Below are positions 32,442 through 39,910 of a stretch of DNA of 64,000 nucleotides, in pieces. Below the pieces are notes generated by a model. It had not been told where the DNA came from, did no database searches, and was given only the letters and a program-made list of their open reading frames with translations. The stretch is from SPCO01 sp964579825 (GTDB taxonomy: Bacteria > Chloroflexota > Limnocylindria > Limnocylindrales > CSP1-4). The first letter of the stretch is position 1. Each line of letters starts with the position of its first letter. The translations under genes were made by a program, and so were the position numbers. Location: assembly GCA_964579825.1 (NCBI GenBank), contig CAZOHT010000010.1, positions 39,895 through 103,894 on the forward strand, in the 5' to 3' direction.

Positions 32442-33815
32442 GTGACCGACGTCCGGACCGAGACCGAGGAACCGAACTCGGGTCAGGCCTTCTCCAACCG
32501 CGTCCTGATGTTGTTCGCCACCCAGGTCTTCACCGCGGGAATGGCCATCTTCAACGGCTTCCTCCTGGCCCGAGCCCTGGGTCCAAGCGCCAAGGGCGAC
32601 TACTACCTGGTGACGCTGCTTCCTGCCACCATCATGGTCTTCATCCAATTCGGTTTGCCGTCCGCCCTGAGCTTCTTCTCAGCACGGGGCCTCGTTGACC
32701 GGATCGTGTCCCGAACGCTGATCCTGACGGTCGCCCTCACGGGACCTGCCTTCGTGATCGTCATCGCGATCCTTCCGTTCCTCCAACAGACGATCGTCCA
32801 AGGACCCGACAGGTCGTTGATCCTGTTCTGTCTGCTGGCCCTGCCCTTGCTCCTGAACGCGACGTTCACGACCGCGGTGGTGATCGGGCGCCAAGCGGTG
32901 GGCTGGGCATCTGCTGTCTACGTCATCGTTGCCGCGAGTACGACAGCGCTGTTGGTCATCCTTGTCGTCATCTTGGATCTCGGACTGATGGGAGCCCTTG
33001 TGGCCTACCTACTCAACGCCGTGATCCTTGCAACCGGCTTCATCATCGGAGCCAAGCGGACGTCGGACCTTCCGCCTCGTACCGGCGTCGTCCGATACCG
33101 GGCGCTCTTCGGGTTCGGCCTGCGCCTGTACCCCGGGAACCTCAGCCAGTTCCTGACGAATCGGGCCGACGTCTACCTCATCGCCTGGCTCATGGTGGCT
33201 CCATCCGCCCCGCTCGGCTACTACAGCATGGGCGTCTCGATGGCAGAACTCGTCTTGTTCTTTCCGCGCGTCGTTTCGACCATCTTCTTCCCACACGTCT
33301 CACGCGCGACCAGGGAAGATGCCGATCGCCAAGTCCCTCGCGTCACACGGGTGACGTTGCTCCTGACGGCGTGCGTCGCGATCGCCATGGTTCCGACCGC
33401 GACGACCCTCATCCTGTGGCTGATCCCAGCGTTCACTCCCGCGCTCTCGGCCCTATATGTCCTCCTGCCCGGCGTCGCCGCCCTGAGCGTCTCCGAGGTG
33501 CTGAGTGGGTATGCGGCCGGCCTCGGACGAACCACCTTGACGTCCATGGTCAGCATCTCGGTGCTGATCGCGAACGTCGCCCTCAACATCGTGCTGATCC
33601 CGATCTACGGGATCGTCGGAGCGGCACTCGCGTCGCTGTTGACCTACACCTTCGCGGCCGTGACGTTCTCGGTGATCGCGTCTCGCCTAGCCGATACCCC
33701 GCTTCGGCGCTTCTGGATCCCACACATGGACGACGTCCGATTCGTCGTGTCGACCTTGACGGCGCTGGGGCGACGGATAGCGGCTTCGCGGACCGGCGCC
33801 ACCCGCACTGGGTGA
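32442..33815 (+). CDS. Wzx-like polysaccharide flippase (MOP superfamily)
   Basis: 457 residues with about twelve to fourteen membrane segments in the polysaccharide-transporter pattern: VLMLFATQVFTAGMAIFNGF with LLARALGPSAKGDYYLV at the start, and a second half beginning FGFGLRLYPGNLSQFLTNRA with ADVYLIAWL. The family moves undecaprenyl-linked repeat units across the membrane for the Wzy-like polymerase. GTG start with GAGGGG ten bases upstream. Divergent from the glycosyltransferase gene, convergent with the riboswitch-controlled beta-helix gene, 34 bases between ends. Confidence 0.85.
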   Translation: MTDVRTETEEPNSGQAFSNRVLMLFATQVFTAGMAIFNGFLLARALGPSAKGDYYLVTLLPATIMVFIQFGLPSALSFFSARGLVDRIVSRTLILTVALTGPAFVIVIAILPFLQQTIVQGPDRSLILFCLLALPLLLNATFTTAVVIGRQAVGWASAVYVIVAASTTALLVILVVILDLGLMGALVAYLLNAVILATGFIIGAKRTSDLPPRTGVVRYRALFGFGLRLYPGNLSQFLTNRADVYLIAWLMVAPSAPLGYYSMGVSMAELVLFFPRVVSTIFFPHVSRATREDADRQVPRVTRVTLLLTACVAIAMVPTATTLILWLIPAFTPALSALYVLLPGVAALSVSEVLSGYAAGLGRTTLTSMVSISVLIANVALNIVLIPIYGIVGAALASLLTYTFAAVTFSVIASRLADTPLRRFWIPHMDDVRFVVSTLTALGRRIAASRTGATRTG

Positions 33816-33849
33816 CGCCGGCGCCGCGTCTGGGATCGACCGGACAGCC

Positions 33850-35385
33850 CTACAGCCCCGAGTTTCCGCCCCCGTCGACCATGTTGCCGGTGTCGTACGG
33901 CAATCCCTCGGAGCCCGTGGCCTTGAGGTTCCGATACACCCCACTCGCCTGATGGAAGTTGACCGAGACGTCGCCCTGACCGCAGTTGGTGATCGTCCAT
34001 CCATCGAGGATCAGATCCGTGGTCGGGACATCCTCGTAGAACGCGTAGGCCAGGTTGGACGCGACGATGTCGGTGATGTGGATGGACGTCTCCTTGACCG
34101 TGCTGGAGTCGATCTGGATCCCGGACCACGTGCGACCGGATCCCGTGATGTTCCATCGACTCAAGGTCAGGTTCGTATTGCCGCGGCCGCCGGCCATCGA
34201 GATGTAGGCGCCGTAGGTCTTGTACGCCTTGTCGGACGTCGGACCACGGGTGATGTTCCGGATCTTGATGTCCGTGATCGTCACGTTCTTGCTGCTGCGG
34301 ATCTCGAAGATGCCGGCCTGGTCCAGGACGTAGCCGTCGAACGTGAAGCCCTGCATCGTGATATTGCTGGCCAGGCTGTTCAGACCGAAGTAGAACTGCC
34401 CCCATCGGGTGGAGTCGCCGTTCCCGGTGAAGGTGACCGTAGCCCCAGCTTCTGGCCTGATGACCAGTCGGCTGGACCGGGCGACGTCGATGTAGATGGC
34501 GGGCAGCTTGTAGGTCCCGGCCCTGAACTCGATGACATCGACGTTCTCGTCGGCGATCAGGGCCTTCAACTGCGACGCGGTGCCCGACGTCGTGAATGTC
34601 TTGACACCCGCAGATGGAGCGACGGTGGGGGCGGCGGTCGGGGCGGCGGTCGGTGCCGTCGTCGGAGCGCTCGTGGGGGCTGCGGTCGGGGCTGCGGTGG
34701 GCGCGCTCGTGGGGGCTGCGGTGGGGGCTGCGGTGGGCGCACTCGTCGTAGCGGCGGTCGGTGTCGCCGTCGGCGCGGGCACCTCAGCGGCCACTGGCTC
34801 GACCGCGACCTTGTTGTTCCCGCGGATGATGAACTTGTCGACCGCCACCGTCGGGTGGCCGTTCGTCGCCAGGGAGACCATCTGGAAGGTGTGGGTGCCG
34901 TAGCCGCTGAACAGCTGCTGGAAGACCACGGTCGAAGCCACATAGCGGCTGGCATACATGTCGACCGTGTTCACGTATGCGCCGTCGATGTAGATCTTGG
35001 CCTCACCACGCGTCGGCCCGACCGGGCCGACCCAGGCGAACCCGGTGCCCTTGAACGTGACCGTGGCGCCCGCCCCGCGCTGGTCGGTGGAGCGCACTCG
35101 GCCACCGCTGTAGCTGCGGTAGGAAACGCGCGTCCAGTGCCCGTTCCAGTCCACGGACGCGCTGTTCTCCTGGTAGGTCGTGACCTTGTAGTTGGTCGAC
35201 CAGGCGGCGACGGAGCCGCCTGAACCGGAACCTGCGAACACACCGACGGTCGGGATGATCAATCCGACGAGGACAAGGCCCATGAGTCCGGTGGCCGCCC
35301 AATCGCGCGCACCGCGCTTGCGTGGGGCCAGGCTTGGGGTTGGCTTGGGGGTCTCGTCGACCCAGTTCGATCCATCCCAATACAT
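33850..35385 (-). CDS. riboswitch-controlled surface protein: DUF2510-like start, N-terminal module, Pro/Ala/Thr linker, beta-helix
   Basis: 511 residues. The start MYWDGSNWVDETPKP resembles a degenerate DUF2510 motif and aligns with the start of the protein at 20815. It is followed by one membrane/signal segment (TGLMGLVLVGLIIPTVGVF), then the shared module (TYQENSASVDWNG, YSGGRVRSTDQRGAGATV, WVGPVGPTRGEAKIYIDG, GHPTVAVDKF). About 60 residues of Ala-Pro-Thr repeats form a linker. The C-terminal right-handed beta-helix domain (VIEFRAGTYKLPAIYID, coil strands such as VTITDIKIRN) is a different helix subtype from that of the 20815 protein. A c-di-GMP-I riboswitch lies 21 bases before the ATG. 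Likely exported matrix component or glycan-active protein; no enzyme activity is proven. Confidence 0.82.
   Translation of the reverse strand: MYWDGSNWVDETPKPTPSLAPRKRGARDWAATGLMGLVLVGLIIPTVGVFAGSGSGGSVAAWSTNYKVTTYQENSASVDWNGHWTRVSYRSYSGGRVRSTDQRGAGATVTFKGTGFAWVGPVGPTRGEAKIYIDGAYVNTVDMYASRYVASTVVFQQLFSGYGTHTFQMVSLATNGHPTVAVDKFIIRGNNKVAVEPVAAEVPAPTATPTAATTSAPTAAPTAAPTSAPTAAPTAAPTSAPTTAPTAAPTAAPTVAPSAGVKTFTTSGTASQLKALIADENVDVIEFRAGTYKLPAIYIDVARSSRLVIRPEAGATVTFTGNGDSTRWGQFYFGLNSLASNITMQGFTFDGYVLDQAGIFEIRSSKNVTITDIKIRNITRGPTSDKAYKTYGAYISMAGGRGNTNLTLSRWNITGSGRTWSGIQIDSSTVKETSIHITDIVASNLAYAFYEDVPTTDLILDGWTITNCGQGDVSVNFHQASGVYRNLKATGSEGLPYDTGNMVDGGGNSGL
34667..34738 (-). repeat. two 36-bp tandem units encoding the Ala-Pro-Thr linker
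   Basis: Units 34667-34702 and 34703-34738 differ at a single base and each encode twelve residues of the linker. Related, more degenerate copies flank them. Because 36 is a multiple of three, slippage would change linker length without a frameshift. Confidence 0.8.
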
Positions 35386-35394
35386 CCGATCGGT

Positions 35395-35482
35395 GCTCCC
35401 TTCGGCAACCCGGCTGACCTCGTGGGCCCCGTGGCTTTGCGGCCCCGCCTCGCGACGGGTGTGCTATTTCGTGGGTTCGATC
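35395..35482 (-). promoter_or_regulatory. cyclic di-GMP-I (GEMM) riboswitch, copy 2
   Basis: Read on the minus strand: GAACCC (35478-35473) opens P1, then GCACACCC leads into CCCGTC-GCGA-GGCGGG, the P2 stem with the same GNRA loop as copy 1. The core GGGGCCGCAAAGCC follows, then a P3 top GGCC-CACGA-GGTC, AGCCG, and GGGTTG (35411-35406) closing P1. P1 differs from copy 1 at both strands yet still pairs (AA/UU in place of GG/CU), as does the P3 top, which supports a real RNA fold. GAAGGGAG (35402-35395) is the ribosome site for the ATG at 35385, so control at translation initiation is likely. Confidence 0.9.
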
Positions 35483-35775
35483 CCCGGGGTGAGCCCGGGA
35501 CCGGTCCGCTAGTCTCCCCGCTGAGCCCGCCGAGCGCCATGGCGGGATGGTCCCGAGCGACCGGCAGCGAGCACGACCGAGAGGCTCGGACACCGATGTC
35601 CGCTCTGGTGCGGTCCGGACGGGTCCGGACGCCGCAGTCACGGTCAGTAGTCCTACGCGCCGGCGGCACGGCTGACCGCTGTGGTCCGGTGCGTGTGCGC
35701 ACACCGACTGCCATGCCGCCTCGCGAGCGTGGCCCGGGGCTCGCCGGCGTGGGCGCGGCCAGGCATCGGTGAGCG
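35483..35775. other. intergenic region between riboswitch copy 2 and the hydroxyacid oxidase gene
   Basis: I see no gene in this 293-base gap. It should hold the minus-strand promoter for the riboswitch transcript and the plus-strand promoter for the oxidase gene. Two short structures stand out: a GTCCGGAC repeat near 35620 and a perfect 12-bp palindrome GTGTGCGCACAC at 35693-35704. Neither can be assigned. Confidence 0.4.
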
Positions 35776-37053
35776 ATGATTGGCGGCGTGACCACCCTCC
35801 ATGCGAACGCTGGGTCCAGCCCGGACCTCCCGCCCGCCCTCTCGCTGCCCGCGCGTGCCGACATCGCGATCATCGGGGCCGGGATCCTCGGACTCGCGGT
35901 CGCGCGCGAGTTGCTCGCGAGGCATCCGGATGCACGGATCGCCGTCCTCGAACGCGAACGCAGGCTGGCCGCCCACCAGACCGGGCGCAACAGCGGCGTG
36001 CTGCATGCCGGCCTGTACTACACGCCCGGATCGCTCAAGGCCCGCCTCACCCGCCAGGGTCAGGTCGCGCTCGAGCGATATGCCACCGAGCGCGGGATCG
36101 CCTTCGAGCGCTGCGGCAAGCTGGTGGTGGCGCTGGACGCGTCGGAGCTCGGCGCACTCGACGCCCTGCGACGGCGCGCAGAGGCGAACCAGGTCCCCGG
36201 GCTGGAGTCCGTCGATCGGGATCGGATCCGCGAGATCGAGCCGCACGCCGAAGGCATCCGCGGCCTGTGGAGCCCGGGCACGGGGATCATCGACTATGCC
36301 GCGGTGGCCGCGGCATTCGCCGACGACGTGCGCGCCGCGGGCGGCACGATCCACCTGGACCATGAGGTCACCACGATCACGCAGTCGCCCGAGGGCCTGC
36401 TGCTGGCAACCAGGCAGGGCGAGATCCTTGCCGGCCGGGTCATCGCGTGCGCCGGGCTGTGGTCGGATCGCGTCGCGGCGATGAGCGGGACGGGCGGGCA
36501 GGAACGGATCATCCCGTTCCGCGGCGACTACTACACGCTCACGCCGACCGCCCGATCGCTCGTTCGCGGCCTGATCTACCCGGTCCCCGATCCACGCTTT
36601 CCGTTCCTCGGGGTCCACTTCACCCGGCGGATCGACGGCGAGGTCTGGGCCGGCCCGAACGCCGTCCTGGCGTTCGCTCGAACCGGGTATCGACGCCGCG
36701 ACGTCGACCTGCGCGACCTGGCGGGCATCGCGTCCAGTCGCGGGTTCCTGCGCCTGGCGCGACGCTTCTGGCGCATGGGAGCCGCGGAGATGTGGCGCGA
36801 CTGGTCCAGGACGGCGTTCCTGCGTGAACTGCAGCGCTTCGTCCCGGCCATCCAGGCCGAAGACCTCACGTTCGGCCCGTCCGGCATCCGCGCCCAGGCC
36901 GTGGACCTGGACGGCACGCTGGTCGACGACTTCCGGTTCCGAGGCACGGACCGGATCCTGCACGTCGTCAACGCCCCATCACCCGCCGCCACCGCCTCGA
37001 TGGCCATCGCCGAGGAGATCGCCGACCGCGCCGACGACCGCTTCGGCCTCTGA
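35776..37053 (+). CDS. L-2-hydroxyglutarate oxidase-like FAD oxidoreductase (LhgO)
   Basis: 425 residues. FAD-binding fold DIAIIGAGILGLAVARELL with VLERERRLAAHQTGRNSG and VLHAGLYYTPGSLKARL, which are signature stretches of LhgO; late features include YYTLTPTARSLVRGLIYPVP, GVHFTRRIDGEVWAGPN and a C-terminal RILHVVNAPSPAATASMAI. LhgO oxidises L-2-hydroxyglutarate to 2-oxoglutarate and passes electrons to quinone or oxygen. It is convergent with comB, 14 bases apart, and faces an operon making 2-hydroxy-3-sulfo acids and carrying a 2-hydroxyacid racemase, so another 2-hydroxyacid substrate is possible. Confidence 0.85.
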   Translation: MIGGVTTLHANAGSSPDLPPALSLPARADIAIIGAGILGLAVARELLARHPDARIAVLERERRLAAHQTGRNSGVLHAGLYYTPGSLKARLTRQGQVALERYATERGIAFERCGKLVVALDASELGALDALRRRAEANQVPGLESVDRDRIREIEPHAEGIRGLWSPGTGIIDYAAVAAAFADDVRAAGGTIHLDHEVTTITQSPEGLLLATRQGEILAGRVIACAGLWSDRVAAMSGTGGQERIIPFRGDYYTLTPTARSLVRGLIYPVPDPRFPFLGVHFTRRIDGEVWAGPNAVLAFARTGYRRRDVDLRDLAGIASSRGFLRLARRFWRMGAAEMWRDWSRTAFLRELQRFVPAIQAEDLTFGPSGIRAQAVDLDGTLVDDFRFRGTDRILHVVNAPSPAATASMAIAEEIADRADDRFGL

Positions 37054-37067
37054 TCGGGACCCACAGG

Positions 37068-37796
37068 TCAGCCGGCGGAGACCGTCCTGACCTCGTTGCC
37101 GACGATCACGCACACCTCGTCGACGTCGTCCAGACGCGCCGTGATGAAGTCGTAGTCGCGCATCTGGTCCGTTCGACGCAGGTAGGCCACGCTGTTGCCG
37201 CCGGCGATGGCGCCGACCGGCTGGTGCTCCCAGCGCGCCGCGATCTCTGCCGACGCCGCGTCCGCCGCACGGAATCCGGACTGCATGAGCCGGGCCGCGA
37301 GCCACGCACAGCCGAGCTGATCCTCCTCCCGGAACTCTCCGCGGCTGCCGGCACCGATGATGGCGACGCGATCGTGGCGCGCAGCGACGTGGCGCGCTGT
37401 CGCCGACACGTTCCTCAGGCACGCGGCGTAGGCCGCTTCGGCCGGCGCCGACGCCAGCATCAGCTCCGTCCCCGAGGTCGACAGCATCACCAGCGGGCGC
37501 TCGACGTCCTGGCGCTCGGTCAGGTCCGCCGGGCTGTTGTTCATGTCGAACCCGTACGGCATGTGACCACCCAGCTCGCCGGCGAGGATCGAGTCCGGAT
37601 GGGCGTCACGCAGTCGCACGGCGTCGTCGAGATCGGCCGCGATCAGGCAGCGACGCCCGGACACCGCGGCCGTCACGGCCAGGGTCGTCGCCCGGATCAC
37701 ATCGATCGCCACGATGGCGTGGTCGTCCCGGTAGCGAGTCGCCGATGCCGGGAAGCAGTCGATGACGAAGATCCGATCCCGTGCCGAGGCCGCCAC
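37068..37796 (-). CDS. comB: 2-phosphosulfolactate phosphatase (ComB-like)
   Basis: 242 residues from a GTG at 37796 with GAGG upstream. The family signature is HAIVAIDVIRATTLAVTAAV, followed by GRRCLIAADLDDAVRL, ILAGELGGHMPYGFDMNNSP, LVMLSTSGTELMLA and the C-terminal RTDQMRDYDFITARLD. ComB removes phosphate from (2R)-phospho-3-sulfolactate to give sulfolactate, a coenzyme M precursor in methanogens and a spore component in Bacillus. It follows comA by eleven bases. A longer frame to 37913 overlaps comA and is unlikely. Assignment is firm at family level; the product's fate is unknown. Confidence 0.85.
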   Translation of the reverse strand: MAASARDRIFVIDCFPASATRYRDDHAIVAIDVIRATTLAVTAAVSGRRCLIAADLDDAVRLRDAHPDSILAGELGGHMPYGFDMNNSPADLTERQDVERPLVMLSTSGTELMLASAPAEAAYAACLRNVSATARHVAARHDRVAIIGAGSRGEFREEDQLGCAWLAARLMQSGFRAADAASAEIAARWEHQPVGAIAGGNSVAYLRRTDQMRDYDFITARLDDVDEVCVIVGNEVRTVSAG

Positions 37797-37807
37797 GTCG
37801 TTCGGCC

Positions 37808-38644
37808 TCAACCCGGCCGGCGGGGCCGGAGGTTGTCGTGCGCGAAGGCGTCGGAGTGGAGACCACGTCGATAGATCTCCACGCGGAGGATCTCCTCGAG
37901 CCGGATATTGCACAGGTGCACGTCCGGCCCGAAGTGGTTCAACAGGGCGAACTGGCTGGCCTTGTTGGGGGCCTCGAAGAGCGCGGTGTCGAGTCCGAAG
38001 GCCTCCGCGAAACGATCGGCCGTCGCCGGAACGAAGTCGCCACGCTCATCAAAGCAGCCGATGCCGACCGCGCTCTCCCGGGCTTCGATGATGACCTGGC
38101 GGGCACCGGCGTCGAGCCACTGGCGCCCCTGGGCGATCAGGCCCGACACGACGTCCGAGCTGAAGGCACCGTCGTGCTTCTTCCCGAGCTCGAACTGCAC
38201 CTGCAGGCCCCGGTCCCGCGCCAGGCGCATCACGTCGGCGGGTGCGAGCGGCATGTCGGTGAACCCCTCACCGGCCTCGATGCCGGTGAACCCGATGTCG
38301 GCGACGAGGTCGAGGTAGAACGGGAGCTCGCCTTGCTGGACCGCGATCTCGAACGGTCCGCCGCCGGTGACCGTCGGCACGCCGAACGCCCGGCACGCGG
38401 CGACCTTCCAGCGGGTGACCCGCTCGTCGCCGATCTGCCAACCGGCCATGGAGATCTTCATGGTCTCCATCAGGTGACGGCTCTGCACCAGGTGACCGTG
38501 GAACGTGTACGGGTCGTAGCCGGGATCGAACGGGCACGTCGCCGGGCGCAGGTCCGGCACGCCGATACGCTCGAGATAGTCCCGGGTGTGGACGGTCCCG
38601 ACCGGGACATCCATGGGAGGCAGTGCGTCGATCCGGTCATCCAT
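37808..38644 (-). CDS. comA: phosphosulfolactate synthase family protein (ComA-like)
   Basis: 278 residues. ComA adds sulfite to phosphoenolpyruvate to give (2R)-phospho-3-sulfolactate. Family stretches visible: VTGGGPFEIAVQQGELPFY, DIGFTGIEAGEGFTD, WLDAGARQVIIEARESAVG, ALFEAPNKASQFALLNHFG and VEIYRRGLHSDAFA. The N-terminal segment around METMKISMAGWQIGDE differs from the archaeal Lys-Phe-Gly-Trp-Gly form, so this is a divergent branch and the substrate is inferred. Start ATG overlaps the stop of the ATP-grasp gene upstream; comB follows, which supports the phosphosulfolactate route. Confidence 0.82.
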   Translation of the reverse strand: MDDRIDALPPMDVPVGTVHTRDYLERIGVPDLRPATCPFDPGYDPYTFHGHLVQSRHLMETMKISMAGWQIGDERVTRWKVAACRAFGVPTVTGGGPFEIAVQQGELPFYLDLVADIGFTGIEAGEGFTDMPLAPADVMRLARDRGLQVQFELGKKHDGAFSSDVVSGLIAQGRQWLDAGARQVIIEARESAVGIGCFDERGDFVPATADRFAEAFGLDTALFEAPNKASQFALLNHFGPDVHLCNIRLEEILRVEIYRRGLHSDAFAHDNLRPRRPG

Positions 38645-39846
38645 CAGGCGATCCCTCCGCTGGACTTTCGCTGCACGAAGCCACGCATGGCGACCCGGAA
38701 CGGCGCGAGGTCGTCGCGGGCGAAGTAGGCGGTCTCACGGACACCGAGGAGCGACGTGGCCCAGTCGCGGATCGTCAGCTTGCCATCCCGCCGGTACTGC
38801 AGCGCCGAGTCGACGTCCGCACCCTCCACCATCCACCGTCGTCCCTCCATCGGCTCGGCCTCCGGCACGGGCTGGCCGGTCAGGTCCAGGTACATGGCGC
38901 GCGCGACGTCGAGGCCACCCTTCGAGACGAACAGGCGGAAGGTCGCACCGATCCTGGGGTTGGCATCGAGGACCTTGTACTGACCGTCACGGGCATCGAA
39001 CCGGTATCCGATGTCCAGGATCCCTCGATAGCCGATCGCCTTCATCCACTTGACCGTCGTGTCGCGGACCGCGTCGTTCGCCTGGCACACCCCTAGGCTC
39101 GTCACGCCGGTGTAGACCGGCGACTGCCGCAGCTTCCGACCTGTGAAGCCCATGCGCGCATCCGACGCCTCGTCGAAGTAGCCGTTGAACATCCAGACAT
39201 CGTGTTCTCCGCCCGGGATGAACTCCTGCAGCATCAGATTCGGCTCGTCGGGATCCTCCATGGCCACGTAGCGTCGGACGAGTTCGTCCGGGTCGTCGAC
39301 GATGACCATCTTGAGTCCGGTCCGAAGCTTGAGCCGGTTGCCGTCGATCCCCTTCAACATGACCGGAAACTCGGCGGTGGCCGCGAATCGGGTCACGTCG
39401 TCAACGTCCTTGGGGAAGACGACATCGGGCGTCGGTACGCCATGCTCACGCGCCAGGAAGTGCATCGAACGCTTGTCGGCCAGGGCCGCGGCCAGTCCGG
39501 CTGGCTGTCTCGGAAAGAGGTACCACTCCCCCAACACATCGGCGTACGCCGACACCAGGAGGGAGGTCTGGTCCCACGTCGGGATCAGGATGGTCCCTCC
39601 ACCGAGCTGGCGACCCAGGTCGAGGAGGTAGTCGACGGTGGCCTCAGGTGCGGCCGCAGCCAGGTCGAACACGTGACGTCGCGCGAGGTAGCGCGAGCGC
39701 GCAGCCGCACGGGGCGGGTTCGCATCGACGGCGTGGACGGGGATCCCAAGCCGTCCCAGGCTGCGGATGATCCCGAGGCAGCCGTAGTTCTGCGCGCTGA
39801 GCACCAGCACGGGCGTGGTGGTATCGAGAGGCGGATATGGAGGCAT
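38644..39846 (-). CDS. ATP-grasp carboxylate-amine ligase
   Basis: 400 residues. A pre-ATP-grasp domain (PVLVLSAQNYGCLGIIRSLG, GIPVHAVDANPP) is followed by an ATP-grasp fold with KRSMHFLAREHGVPTPDVVF, EFPVMLKGIDGN, LMLQEFIPGGEHDVWMFNG and the metal-binding end RGILDIGYRFDARDGQYKV with LDANPRIGATFRLF. Such enzymes activate a carboxylate as an acyl phosphate and join it to an amine or thiol. The partners are unknown; coupling to comA suggests that sulfolactate or a derived acid is one. ATG 39846 chosen at the start of the conserved domain; the frame runs further upstream over the next gene. Confidence 0.8.
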   Translation of the reverse strand: MPPYPPLDTTTPVLVLSAQNYGCLGIIRSLGRLGIPVHAVDANPPRAAARSRYLARRHVFDLAAAAPEATVDYLLDLGRQLGGGTILIPTWDQTSLLVSAYADVLGEWYLFPRQPAGLAAALADKRSMHFLAREHGVPTPDVVFPKDVDDVTRFAATAEFPVMLKGIDGNRLKLRTGLKMVIVDDPDELVRRYVAMEDPDEPNLMLQEFIPGGEHDVWMFNGYFDEASDARMGFTGRKLRQSPVYTGVTSLGVCQANDAVRDTTVKWMKAIGYRGILDIGYRFDARDGQYKVLDANPRIGATFRLFVSKGGLDVARAMYLDLTGQPVPEAEPMEGRRWMVEGADVDSALQYRRDGKLTIRDWATSLLGVRETAYFARDDLAPFRVAMRGFVQRKSSGGIA

Positions 39847-39910
39847 CGCTAGTACGGTAACGGTTGGTTCGCTGTGTGGTGATGGACCACGGTGTCTGCA
39901 CGCAACGACA

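Noticed and set aside
35468..35490. GGGTTCGATCCCC looks like a tRNA T-arm
   Set aside because: The flanking bases do not form the other arms, and on the minus strand this sequence is the 5' strand of the riboswitch P1 stem.
35693..35704. 12-bp palindrome GTGTGCGCACAC as an operator
   Set aside because: A single palindrome in GC-rich DNA without a second copy or known regulator is not enough.
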